Below are positions 54,009 through 63,810 of a stretch of 64,000 nt of DNA, one piece after another. The stretch's first letter is position 1; each line of letters starts with the position of its first letter. This stretch comes from Sthenelais limicola. Its lineage: Eukaryota > Annelida > Polychaeta > Phyllodocida > Sigalionidae. The position numbers and the translations under genes were made by a program. The notes beneath the pieces were generated by a model that saw only the letters and a program-made list of their open reading frames with translations, was not told where the DNA came from and did not search any database. The DNA is taken from contig OW804094.1 of assembly GCA_942159475.1 (NCBI GenBank), positions 20,193,067 to 20,257,066 of the forward strand, in the 5' to 3' direction.

Positions 54009-54605
54009 ATGTACATTTTTGCTTGCTCAACAGACAACGCAGACGCATACCCATCAAACTGTGCATTGGGCTTTACATTCTCATTAGAAAAGTCGATACT
54101 GCTTAGCGGTGCATGGGAATGTTGTCTAATCGATTTTACTATTATAGATAAACAGGGGTATATATCGGTGTTGAACGAAAAACAGAACAGAGAAGTCGAA
54201 GTTGTGAGTAGGGAAGTAGAAAAAGCGTTCGAGCCGACAGATGATATAGGGCAATACAGCGAAACTGAAAAACTATTAAAGCGGTTAGTTGAATTGAAGG
54301 AAGAAGAAACAAAACCTTATACCATAAATCAAAAAATAAAGAACAGAAAATTGATTAAGAAAGTGGGGATGGAAGTGCATTGCAGCATTGTAAGACCTAG
54401 CTATGTGCATGGTGTGTACGCTCCTATTATTGCCATGTTTGACACTCTGCCTGTCAAATCTCACCCGACCCCGCTGTACTTTGCAATAGGTCAATCAGTC
54501 ATACAGACGATACGCATGAGTATAAAAGTCACTGAATCGTTTAAACATGTGTTATTATCTTCTGGTAAGGCTTGCTGTACACTACACATCCGCGCAAAAA
54601 GCTAA
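54009..54605 (+). CDS. Minor capsid (penton-like) protein of the Polinton
   Basis: 198 residues from the ATG at 54009. The N-terminus (FACSTDNADAYPSNCALGF then LSGAWECCLIDFTI) has the 'strand - N - F - L - G-x-W-E' pattern of Polinton and virophage minor capsid proteins, which fold as single jelly rolls and form pentons. It precedes the basic protein and major capsid genes on the same strand with tight spacing. Intact. Confidence 0.75.
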   Translation: MYIFACSTDNADAYPSNCALGFTFSLEKSILLSGAWECCLIDFTIIDKQGYISVLNEKQNREVEVVSREVEKAFEPTDDIGQYSETEKLLKRLVELKEEETKPYTINQKIKNRKLIKKVGMEVHCSIVRPSYVHGVYAPIIAMFDTLPVKSHPTPLYFAIGQSVIQTIRMSIKVTESFKHVLLSSGKACCTLHIRAKS

Positions 54606-54621
54606 ACTTGAAAAAACGAGC

Positions 54622-54999
54622 ATGTCTCTCCTCCCATACACTCCTTCAACTGAAAAGTGGACAAGTCATTATAACAATCTTCTCAAGAAAAAATTCAACC
54701 CCAAAGGTGGGGTATACATGCTTAAGACTTCATCCGGGAAGGAAGAAAAGCAAACAGGCGGGTCTAAGGGGATGGTAAGCGAGACTGAGCAAACAATAAA
54801 GCAGGCGAAAGTAATGGCGAAAGAGCAGCAGAGGGAAGAAGAGGGGGTAAAATCTCTTGATAAAATCATCCACCCCGTCAGCATTTCGAACTCAAGTTCA
54901 AAAACTATAAATTTCGTTAAATCTCTTAAAAGGAATCACTCTGCTTCCGCAACTGCAAAGAAGAGGACGTCTGCAAATAAGAAGTCGAGTAAAAAGTAA
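54622..54999 (+). CDS. Basic virion-type protein between minor and major capsid genes
   Basis: I choose the ATG at 54622, 17 bp after the preceding stop. It gives 125 residues starting SLLPYTPSTEKWTSHY, then a Lys/Gln/Glu helical part and a Lys/Ser-rich C-terminus (KRTSANKKSSKK). The position and composition suggest a small core or capsid-cement protein. No domain is recognised. The stop is 6 bp before the major capsid ATG. Confidence 0.6.
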   Translation: MSLLPYTPSTEKWTSHYNNLLKKKFNPKGGVYMLKTSSGKEEKQTGGSKGMVSETEQTIKQAKVMAKEQQREEEGVKSLDKIIHPVSISNSSSKTINFVKSLKRNHSASATAKKRTSANKKSSKK

Positions 55000-55004
55000 T
55001 CATT

Positions 55005-56882
55005 ATGGAGTATATGCGAGAAAATTTTGCTGAGGCTCATGGGGAAGAGTTGAATATATTCTCTCCAGTGAATGCAGATGCTGCTGTTCGGGGAAGGGAG
55101 ATGCGCAGTTATCGCCCAGTCAGCACGATTACTCAAGGTTCTCCAATTCAGTTTTATCTAAGCGGACATTCGGGAGATTACATTTCTTTAAAGAACAGTC
55201 TGCTTTATGTAAAAGTATGCATAGAAAACGTTGAGACCGGACTGAAAATTGGCGCGGAGGACACAAAAGTCGCGCTTGCAAACAACGCTTTGGGCACTAT
55301 GTTTAGACAGGTAGAGGTTTTGCTGAACGACACCCCAGTAGGATCGGGTGTAGGCGTAAACTTTGCTTACAAATCGTATGCAGACGTTCTTTTGACATCG
55401 ACTTCTGACGAAAGGGCTACATCGTTGTATACACAAGGGTATTGGATAGATAGTGGTACAATAGATTCATTCGATAGTTCAGGAGAGGGAGCTAACAACG
55501 GATTCAAAAAAAGGTTTCTCTTCACAAAGGCTGGGAAGAATGTAGAGTTTGAGGGTCCTTTAACCCATTCAGGGCGGGGGCAGTTTACAAATATTTTTGC
55601 CTGGTGGACGGGGGCCCTTTTCCCCCTTTTTGGGCTTCAGGACGGGTGTTTAGCATGAGGTTTAGGGTTTAAAAACACTTTAGGAATATTTTCTTCAAAT
55701 AATATGTGTCATATGTACATCGTTTAATAGATGTAAACAGTTATTGATCATATTTTTTCATAATTTCTAGAATTTGGTCTTCAATAATTAAAATAATGGG
55801 TCTCAATTGGGTGCAATATGGGGGCAACCTTGCTCCAAATTCACTTTCCAGCATTTACATATGTTAGTTATGACGTCATCATTATTGTCTCCATGACAAC
55901 ACACCTATAAAAATATTTCTAATGTGTTTGTATACATATATTTCAAATTTCATCAAAATCCGTTCATTTTTTATTAAGTTATGCCCCCTTCAATTTATAT
56001 AAAAAATTGATGCCTTGAGGCATCACCCCGTCCCCTGGGCCAAATTATGTGTGATGCCTTGAGGCATCAGCCCGTCCACTAAGCCATTTTGATGTTGATG
56101 CCTTGAGGCATCAGCCCGCCCTCAATGGGTTAAGAATGGGTGTCCTTAACATGTCCAAACCTTTGATTAATGGAGTTTCTGTCAAAATTGTTTTACATCA
56201 AGCGTCAGACGAATTTAGGCTGTGCAGTGGCGATTCAACCAAAAAATACAGACTTGCTATAAAAGACGCGGTTTTTAAAGCGTGTCACATTAAAATAAAC
56301 CCAAGCATAATGCTTGCTCACAACGAGGTGTTGAAAGATCATCCGGCCATCTACTCATTCCCTAAAGAAGAAGTGAGAAGCTATGTTATATCAAAGGGCG
56401 TGAGAGAGTGGAGCGTAAACAACATATTAATGGATACTGTTCCGGATTCAGTTTGTGTTTTCTTTGTTGATTCTGATCGCTCCAGCGGAGATTTTTCCAA
56501 ATCTCCGTACAAACTTTCTCACTTCCACATTGGAGAACTTGGGTTTTTTGTGGATGGACAAAGTCTTCCTGGAGAGTCCATTAAATGTGACTTTTCAGAA
56601 GGAAACTACATGCAAGCATACAACTCGATGAAAAGGGTGGACGGATCAGACTCAGTATTTTGCAGCTATGATGCGTTTAAAGACAACAACGTATTTTTCA
56701 ACTTTAACATTTCAATGTCACACTGTTCAGAAGAGGGTATTGTGCCTCTCATTAGAAAGGGTCAAACTCGTTTAGCCGCCACATTCGATAAAGAATTGCC
56801 TAATGCTGTCACAGCATTTGTTTACTGTAAATCTCAAGGAATGGTTGAGGTTGACATGGTTAGAAATGTTAAGGCTATGTAA
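55005..56882 (+). pseudogene. Major capsid protein (double jelly roll), interrupted by a MITE
   Basis: The N-terminal frame from ATG 55005 has the Polinton major-capsid hallmarks near the start (YRPVSTITQGSPIQFYL; LKNSLLYVKV; MFRQVEVLLND). It is open to 55563, where a 566-bp TTAA-flanked element begins. The C-terminal frame continues at 56130 to the stop at 56882 (LRMGVLNMSK; RKGQTRLAATF). The flanks are in the same phase, so apart from the insertion I see no other damage. The capsid would have the double jelly-roll fold shared with adintoviruses, virophages and adenovirus hexons. The C-terminal third is the part also present at 3475-3940. Confidence 0.88.
55564..56129. mobile_element. 566-bp TTAA-flanked MITE (piggyBac-type) in the major capsid gene
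   Basis: TTAA occurs at 55560-55563 and 56130-56133. The ends are inverted: CCCATTCAGGGCGGG on the left against CCCGCCCTCAATGGG on the right (one mismatch and a gap). Three copies of the palindromic unit 'gatgccttgaggcatca' lie near the right end (about 56009, 56052 and 56098). No ORF. Ends starting CCC at a TTAA are typical of piggyBac-related elements. Confidence 0.87.
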
Positions 56883-56999
56883 TTATGTCAACAAAAAAAA
56901 AAAAATGTATTACAAGCGTTGTTATTTTATGTCTGTCAATTAAAGAAATAAAAAAAATATAACTCATAAATAAAACATTATGTTGTTTGTACATACACT

Positions 57000-58548
57000 T
57001 TAAAGATGACATGCTCCCAGAGTTTCGACGACCGTCTCCATCGTCTCTGTGTGCTCGGCAGACGTTGAGTCTTTCACCTTTCCGCCACTTCGGTGCAACC
57101 TGCTCCCGCACGAGTCGGAATAAACCGCACTTCTAAAACTTTCCTCCGCTGTTTCGTGTACCTTCCTCTAAAATAATTATAAGAAAAAAAAATTTAAAAA
57201 AAACAAAAAAAAAAACAACTCGGCTATAACAATTTAACATGTTGAAAAGGAAATGTGCATTATGTTTTGAAATAATTAAGAAAGTATTCTGCTAAAATAT
57301 TCGCTAAATTCGCCTGACTTTAGTCAGCGGTTGTATATTATCTAACCGTGTTTTCTCTCCTCTGTCTTCTATGGCGTTCGCGCCGCGCCATCTCCCGCCG
57401 CACCAAAAGCCTTCTTGCGCACCATGCTCCGGTGCATGCGCCGCCCACCGACAAAACGCCAAATGCGGCGATCAGCCCTGCGATCAGTTCTGGTTGAACG
57501 CCTGGAGTTGATGGTATAGGCATCGTAGACGGATCTGCTGACGGTTGAACAGGAGAAGGCTGGATTGGAGAAGAGTGTGGGATGGGGGAGGCTGTTGGAG
57601 GCGGAGAAGAAGATGAGTCTGGGATGGGCGAGGTTGTAGAAAGGGGAGAGCTGTCTGGGATGGGCGAGGTCGTTGGGAGAGGTGAAGAGGTGTCTGGGAG
57701 GCGTGTAGAGGAAACTTCGTCTGTAATGAGAGTTATAATCATGATTTCAAAATAAGTGATTTAATAACAATGATTTAAATTATTATTTGTTTTACAAATT
57801 TTAGCATTTGTTGCGTTAATAGACGTAATTTGTAAACAAATAAATGGTAACACACGCTATGCAATAAAATAAGTGATTTAGGGTGGATGATTGCCTTATG
57901 TCGTTAAGTTGAGGGACAAAAATGACAAATATTGATGGGTTATGAAGCGTTTGTGTATCATTTTAGCATCGGCGCGATTGACAGACTTAATTTTTAAACA
58001 AATGAATGGTGGCACATGACATGATTTTAAATTATTATCTGCTTCATTGATAGGCGTGGAATGCAAACAAATGAATGAGAACACATGTTATGATTTCATT
58101 GTTTACCATCATCGTCGTCTTCATCAGCAGGGTTTCTGGGAGGGGGTTGAGGGACGTGTTTTACTGGTGGTAAAAAGGGTTTGTCGTGGCGAAATGACAG
58201 CTTCGGGGTTGTCGGTCGGGGTGGTGGACATTGGCTTTTCAACTGGAATCTTGTCCACTCGGGGATGGTGGAACAGTCGGATGGTAGAAGGGTGTTTACT
58301 ATTTCTGCAGACTTCAAGTTAAAAAAGGAGGAAAAAAAAGCCGGGTCGTACACCGAGATGTACACCCTTTCGAGCCGTATGTGGCGTACGGCGCTCTTGG
58401 CGATCGATACCGATCGAGGATACCCTCCTGCAAAGCATTTGATCGAGTTTACAGTGCAGGAGCATGTATCCTCGATCGGTCCACAATCATATTCGGCGGT
58501 GACATAACTTGTCACCGCCAAAAGAAGCAAAGATACTGATACGTGCAT
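57000..58548 (-). CDS. Spliced type I membrane protein with LRRNT-like ectodomain (element 2)
   Basis: Exons 58548-58107, 57720-57347 and 57167-57000 join in consistent phase (1, then 0) to about 327 residues. Exon 1 has a clear signal peptide (SVSLLLLAVTSYVTA), an LRRNT-type cap (YDCGPIEDTCSCTVNSIKC), a leucine-rich-like unit (FFNLKSAEIVNTLLPSDC) and a Pro-rich stalk. Exon 2 adds repeated Ser/Pro segments (TSPIPDSSPL units) and a transmembrane segment (LIAGLIAAFGVLSVGGACTG) followed by a very basic stretch (RRERHRRQRR). Exon 3 encodes a cytoplasmic tail. The homologue is at 3913-6064. It could act as a surface receptor, adhesion or decoy protein; function is not known. Confidence 0.72.
57721..58106. 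repeat. Diverged tandem repeats in intron 1 of the LRR gene
   Basis: Three or four units of roughly 100-115 bp share 'aaacaaatgaatg(g/a)', 'tagcat', and 'aagtgattta'. No coding. Intronic tandem repeats of this kind could modulate splicing or simply reflect slippage. Confidence 0.5.
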
Positions 58549-59200
58549 CCTCCCACCTTGCGATCGAGCCGGCCGGTGATTGCACGCGGGATGGTCTGTG
58601 TTTACATGTGTGTGTGTGTGAATAGCCGCCGCGTAAAATATTAAATATGTCCTAATAAAGCGATTTCAACATTATATTATAACTGCATCTAAATGTAAAA
58701 TCATGGGAATGCATATTCTGTTGGTTGGAAGGAGGGGGCATGCGCGCTATTTAAAGCTGGAAGTGTGTGCTTGCATTTTGGAATGATACACCCCCAGCGT
58801 GTGTAGCGCCGTCTACACTCGCTGGGAGTGCCTGTGAAGGGTATCCGTTTCGCGCTCATGCATTTCTGGATGCTGTACTGACGCGCTTTTCTGTACTTGC
58901 GCGTGTGCATCAAACACAACAAAAAAATAAATAAACATTCTTATTGCACATGCAAGTTGATTCAAAATAATTTAACTTAAAGGAAAATGTGTTCAAAGTG
59001 CTTAGTATAGGTCCCTAGGTCTATATGCATTTGCTGCAAGCGTTATCCGGTTATGTAATGGAAGCGATGCAGTAACACTTGGCCCGTAGGACGACTGCCT
59101 GATCAAACCTTTATTCATACGCAACCACTTGTTGAGTTAAGTCGATATAATCCTAACATTGCAGTCATATCTTTATTTGAGTCTACTTATCTGCTCATAT
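58549..59200. promoter_or_regulatory. Intergenic region with a strong hairpin
   Basis: The LRR gene reads left from 58548 and the spliced gene reads right from 59517. At 58793-58826 there is a near-perfect hairpin: CCCAGCG, T, GTGTAG, loop CGCCGT, CTACAC, T, CGCTGGG (13 pairs, one T-T mismatch). A TATTTAAA box lies at about 58748. The short minus ORF here (58701-58922) is not convincing. Confidence 0.5.
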
Positions 59201-59420
59201 TGACCCACCGTGTAAAATGAAATAATGGGAGGAGGGATTACAGTGCATGCTGGAAAGGGTTAGAAAACGATTAAAGTGCATATGTCCATCTGCTCATATT
59301 GGTCCGTCGTGTGAGATGGAATAATGGGAGGGGGATTGTAGTGCATAAATAATGGGAGGGAAGGTCGCAGTGCATGCTGAAGAGGGTTAGAGAACGATTA
59401 AAAATCTGATAAAATAATTC
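59200..59420. repeat. Tandem promoter-proximal repeats
   Basis: Two to three units with 'tctgctcatattg', 'gtgtgagatggaataatggg' and 'agtgcatgctgaagagggtt' repeat about 110 bp apart immediately upstream of the spliced gene. A TATTTAAA box at about 59437 lies between the repeats and the ATG at 59517. This looks like an enhancer-type duplication. Confidence 0.6.
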
Positions 59421-59516
59421 CGCCTGCACACCGACATTATTTAAACCCTTGCTACACCCAACACAGATTCACTTATATTGGAGCTTTTGCGACACAACAT
59501 AGACATAGACTGCAAA

Positions 59517-60436
59517 ATGGATTCGAAACTAAGGTGAGTGACTGTTTAGGGGAAGGGTTGAGTTTACCATTAAGCTAATTTATTCCTTTTAAACTCGGTT
59601 TATAATTTTAAAATTACCCCACCCCACCCCTTTATTTTTCAGCTTAATCACCTCCAACTTCCAAAAGGAGATTGAAAAATACGTCGAAGAGCGTATAAGG
59701 GAAAGCACGCTTCCCCTTAAGAAAAGGAGGAGGGTGGACCCTGCGTCCTCCCCACCCCCAACACCCCCTGCAGAGGAAGCATGTACTCTACCCGGTGGTA
59801 GGATATCCCCTGTATGTATATCGTCGGATGAGGGTGCATCCCCAACATGTGTTTCACCAGACAAAAACAGAATAGTCGATACAAGTAACAGCGATTCTGA
59901 AGAAGCTGATTCCAAACCATCAACCTCTGCTACGACCCCGTCTCCTCTTATGGGCGAAGAGACGTATGCGGAACTTTGCACCGTAACGCTGGACGATCTC
60001 ATTGAAGAGATCGACTTAATCAACAAGTAAGCACAATTACTTTTTACATCAGGGGGTTCGTTCTAGGGTAGTTTTTAATATAAATAGCCAGTCTTAAACT
60101 GAGTATGTTCATTAGTGTGGAGTTTTTTTTTGCTAAATAGGGGGGGGGGGGAGATGCGTGTAAACACTCGTTTGTGCAAATGTGGTGTGAACATGTTGTT
60201 TATTATTGTTTTTATAGGGAGGGCATGAACGATTTAGACTATTTGAACGATAGTCAAAAAGGAGGTGAATATTCTTTATTTCTATTTGTTATCTGCTATC
60301 AAATTCATATGTTGATGATTGTGATGCGTGTATGTTTGTACATGATACATTCGCACCCAGTTTTATAGACGTGTTTCACACAATCATTTCAGCTGCAGAG
60401 CACGATTGGTTGGCCGATTTGATTGGGGCAGATTGA
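59517..60436 (+). CDS. Four-exon nuclear-type acidic protein (element 2)
   Basis: Exons 59517-59533, 59643-60026, 60218-60264 and 60393-60436 have GT-AG borders and join without phase error to about 163 residues. The N-terminal part is an amphipathic helix (FQKEIEKYVEERIRES), then a classical basic nuclear signal (LPLKKRRRVDP), a Pro/Ser/Thr-rich linker with Cys and acidic patches, and a strongly acidic C-terminal half (VTLDDLIEEIDLIN; HDWLADLIGAD). A DNA-free, acidic transactivator-like protein fits this composition, but that is inference. It occupies the position of the gene at 6804-7885. Confidence 0.6.
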
Positions 60437-60564
60437 AGAATTGGTGATGCGTAATACATGTCTGGAAAATAGCGTTAAATCCGTTCATTAAGATAATAAA
60501 TGAGAAAAAACTAGTAAGTTGTGATGCGTTGTTTCTTTTATTCACGAGCAAAACGATCAATTGT

Positions 60565-60816
60565 TTATAGGCGAATAATTTGTGTCATACATATATCGAT
60601 TCTATCCTTTAATTTGCAATACAGTGTAAACCAGAATCTCCTTTGCTTCTGCACATGTAATTGTGTGGTGTTAACCGATCTATACATTAGACATTTGAAT
60701 TTGCGCGCGTGCTTATACACTATTCCAAACAACAAGGTAACAGCGATTAAAACCAGCTGTTTATTCTTACACATTAAAACGTTTACAACTTTAAAAATAT
60801 TCTTTAAATAATCCAT
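60565..60816 (-). CDS. Small putative membrane ORF (element 2)
   Basis: 83 residues from ATG 60816 with one hydrophobic segment (NKQLVLIAVTLLFGIVY) followed by basic residues. It lies between the spliced acidic gene and the PC4-like gene, where element 1 has the small broken basic ORF at 8121-8396; sequence similarity is not convincing. It may be spurious. Confidence 0.3.
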   Translation of the reverse strand: MDYLKNIFKVVNVLMCKNKQLVLIAVTLLFGIVYKHARKFKCLMYRSVNTTQLHVQKQRRFWFTLYCKLKDRIDICMTQIIRL

Positions 60817-61145
60817 TAGTATGTCTGATGGTGTGTTGACGTCGAAAGCGTGCGTTCTTTTTAGTGATGGTTGTGTTACGACTTTTGCGCGAGCAACAGT
60901 TTGAAAAGCAAAGTAATAATAAACAAGTCTTTACAAATCGCATTCCTAACAAGTAATGACCAATAATTTAATAGTGAGCGTTTTATATGGGCGGGGTGCA
61001 AAATTGAGTGTATCGACTGGTGGAAAGCAACAAAACTAATAAGATGGTTTTTTCATTTTTTTTTATTTTTTTTTTTCTTGCAATAATAAAGCAGTTACAA
61101 TGCACATAAAGCATATCCAATATTTAATGCATGCAATAACCAAAA

Positions 61146-63810
61146 TTATATAAATGCAGCTGTTGCAGCAAAGGTGTTACATTCCCTGCATGATTCTCCA
61201 TCATCACATTTGCACAGTTTTTCATTCATGATGGATGGATGCATAGCTTTCAGATATGTTATCGCTTCTTTAAAACTACTCCATTCATGAACCTTTAAAA
61301 AAACTCCTCTTTTAGAAGGGCAAATTTTGTGTGCGTCGGGGGAAAACCATTCCCTCACATCCACTCCATAAAACTTTCTTGATACGGAAACTACCAGACC
61401 GCCTCCAATGTGGTGGCGAAACTGTTCCGGAGACGTAGGAGCCTGCTGTAACCATGAATCTATCAAGTCGATAAGTTCAATTAATCCGTGTAATCGCCCA
61501 TACGTCAGAACAACTCCTTTTGTCGTTCTCACTAAGTCGTGCGGTTCGCAAGGGGATTGCTCCCACTTTCTAAGCGAGAAGCGCCTTTCACCATGCCATT
61601 CCCCGTGTTCAAAAAATAGATTTTCAGCTATTTTAACAGGGGATTGATACTCCTGGTATTCTTCATCTTCTCCAACCTGTCCAGTCGACGGTGATGAAGG
61701 AGGGTTAGTATACTGACTCCCACCATCTTCCCTAAACTTTGATGGGGAGTAGCAGGCGTTGATGAACTGAATTTCTTCGTCTTCCAGGCGCTTGAAATGG
61801 TCTAGCACAGAACGGGTGTTAGAAAAACTTTTAAGACCAAGAAGTTCAGAAGGGCGAGCGTTTGGAGAATTAGCTCGCTTATAGAATCTGGTAGGAGAAG
61901 GAAGATTGCGTCCAAGAAGAGTTGGGGATGGGGGTACTGCTGCAGAAAAAGTTGAAGGTGTAGGATTCATCATTGAAACCGTTGGGGTGGGTCTTGGTTT
62001 TTTTGAGCTAGTGGCGCTTTTCCCGCTTGTCGATGCATTTAACTCTGGAGTTTTAGGACGTTTAAATGCCACTTTTTCCCCAGTTGGCGAATCTGCATTT
62101 GAAGACTTTATGGAAAGATCCAAAGGTTCGTCTTTCTGCAATATATAAAAGCATAAAATAGTAAATGTTAGCAAAGAAAAAAGCAAGAGGCAGTTTGCGC
62201 TTCCACTCTAGAGGAAGGCGATATAAATGCACATTGTGTGACCATAGAGCTGCCCCGGGACTCGAACCCGGGACCCCCATCGGACGTGACGAAACAGAAG
62301 CCAACCGACATTACCACTGGACTACGCCTACTGCTGAAAGAGCAACCCAGGATTAACCTTAATATGTAAGAGAGTGGCCTATTTAACCCTTGACATCTAC
62401 ACACGTGACTGGCAACGGTGCAGAAGTAGGGCGCACAGGGCATGAATGTTTCTTTCGATATAAGGGGTGTGAGGTCTATATGTCGTGTCATAGTAAGAAT
62501 CTGCAGGGTATAATTAGAGTCAGCAAATAATTTCTAATTCTGTTGTAAACTATGCAACCCGCTCTAGAAGAATGCTTTATAAATGTGTATGGTGTGGTTA
62601 TAGAGACAGTGCGCGATTTGGGTGCTGTAAAGGAGCTGCGTGTCCAAAAGACCAGCGTCTCTATCCGCTCGGTTGCGGCGGCTGCATATTAAGGTTAATG
62701 TTTGCTCGCTTAATATGTACACAAGTGGTGTGCGACTGCTGGAGAAGCGAGCAAGGGTTAACCTTAGTGTACAGACAAGGGGTGTATTCACCCCTTTATT
62801 ATTAATAAACAGGTAAACGCATCCCTTGTCTAATGAAACAAATGTATTTTCCTCAAAGATCAAAAATCAAAAGTAGTCGCCGTGCTCATTCTAATGAAGA
62901 GCGTCATAAATGTACATGAGTGAAGCCGTAGTCACGCCGGTCAGTGTTTCGAACCTGCCACGGCTGTGAAATACATGAAGCAAGTTAAGGAGCGTCAGCG
63001 CTTCTACGCTCTTGACCACAGCAACTACTGTAGACGGGAGGCTGGATTAGGCTTAATGAGTGGTAAAGCGACCTATTTACCCATCGACATCTACATCACG
63101 TGACCAGGGTCGAGTGACCTAGATGTCATGGCCAAGTAACCTAATTACCCCTCGGTAACTAGTCACGTGATCACAGTGGATGTATAGATGCGCAACGTAT
63201 CTACACATTCCTTCATTAAACAGGTAAAATGCGACATTTCACCTGTTTAACGAACGCATTTCCCTCAAACATAATATCCCAAATAATTTGTAATCAAGTT
63301 GTAAAAATCAAAAGTGGTGGGAGGGCTGTTCGAGTTAGATACCTATCTATGGACCTAGTGGAAGGACGCTCGCCGCAGGCAGGATTCGAAACGTCAACTG
63401 GTGAGACTGCAGCAGTTGGCACTTTAGAACCAGCAATTGGTAGGGAAAGCAGACTAGGACCCAGCGAGTCTAACCGTTCGGCCACACACACCACGACAAT
63501 TAGAGCGACCATTTAGCTTAATAATCAAACAAGTGACCTATTTAACCCTTGACATGAGCACACGTGACCACCATCGTAGCAGGAGTGGGACGCGCGTTAG
63601 CATTGGGTATAGTAATAGTGTGTGTGTACCCACCTTGTGGTTAGTGTTTGAGATGGGTGGCAGAGCAGACACATACAAATCCTTCTTTCTCTTTCTGGAT
63701 AAAGGTGCAGAGTCGCCAGAGTTAAAGAATTCGCTCCTTAACCGCGAAAATGGGTGTTGAGAAGTTGATGCGCTGTCATCGTCAGTCTTAGTTGCGTTGT
63801 CGGCTGCATC
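61146..63810 (-). CDS. Tandem PC4-like protein with PLDLS motif (element 2; 5' end probably beyond window)
   Basis: Exons 63810-63634 and 62135-61146 join in phase 0 across a 1.5-kb intron. The upstream exon has a basic signal (LSRKRKKD). The long exon opens with EPLDLSIKSS, the PxDLS consensus used by adenovirus E1A and cellular repressors to bind CtBP, then a Ser/Pro-rich linker (RPTPTVSMMNPTPSTF). Two PC4-like units follow: RRFSLRKWEQ...TKGVVLTYGRLHGLIELIDL, and YGVDVREWFSP...SKRGVFLKVHEWSSFKEAI. The second is a very good match to the PC4 core in order and spacing. The end is Cys-rich (CKCDDGESCREC). It is homologous to 8790-10058. A further exon may lie at the right edge (about 63955-64000). 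Transcription control is the inferred role. Confidence 0.65.
62176..62332 (-). ncRNA. tRNA-like/hairpin cassette a
   Basis: On the minus strand: A box GGCGTAGTCCAGTGGTA (62313-62329), B box GGTTCGAGTCC (62258-62268) within a 6-bp T-arm (CCCGGG-TTCGAGT-CCCGGG), then about 75 nt containing a small hairpin (CTTCC/GGAAG around 62200-62216), and a terminator run of six T's (62176-62181). The spacing of A to B boxes is about 44 nt, right for Pol III. It lies in the intron of the PC4-like gene on the same strand. The tRNA body does not pair well enough to be a functional tRNA. Confidence 0.6.
62540..62685 (-). ncRNA. tRNA-like cassette b (degenerate)
   Basis: The A-box-like segment CAACCGAGCGGATAGAGACG (62657-62676) is followed by a degenerate B box. 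The 3' part (about 62563-62605) is clearly homologous to the same part of cassette a (ACACATTTATA...TTCTTCTAGAG against GCATTTATA...TTCCTCTAGAG). There is no run of four T's nearby, so transcription by Pol III is less likely than for a, c and d. Confidence 0.4.
62862..63022 (-). ncRNA. tRNA-like/hairpin cassette c
   Basis: A-box-like GTGGTCAAGAGCGTAGAAGC at about 63001-63020, B box AGGTTCGAAAC at about 62949-62959, a downstream segment homologous to cassettes a and b (CATTTATGACGCTCTTCATT), a small hairpin (about 62884-62902, CATT/AATG and GCT/AGC pairs), and T-runs TTTTGATTTTT at 62862-62872. Confidence 0.5.
63303..63490 (-). ncRNA. tRNA-like cassette d
   Basis: Begins with the Ser/Leu-tRNA-like D-arm TGTGGCCGAACGGTTAGACT (63467-63486). 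The B box is GTTTCGAATCC (63382-63392), with about 70 nt between boxes, allowing a long variable arm or intron. It ends at the same terminator as cassette c, TTTTGATTTTT (63303-63313). The anticodon arm is not clear enough to assign an identity. Confidence 0.5.

Noticed and set aside
61146..62135. LxCxE retinoblastoma-binding motif in the PC4-like protein
   Set aside because: Cys-containing stretches were checked but none has the Leu-x-Cys-x-Glu spacing; only the PLDLS motif is claimed.
62248..62332. Functional tRNA gene
   Set aside because: A and B boxes and the T-arm are good but the acceptor stem and anticodon arm do not pair convincingly; better described as tRNA-like.
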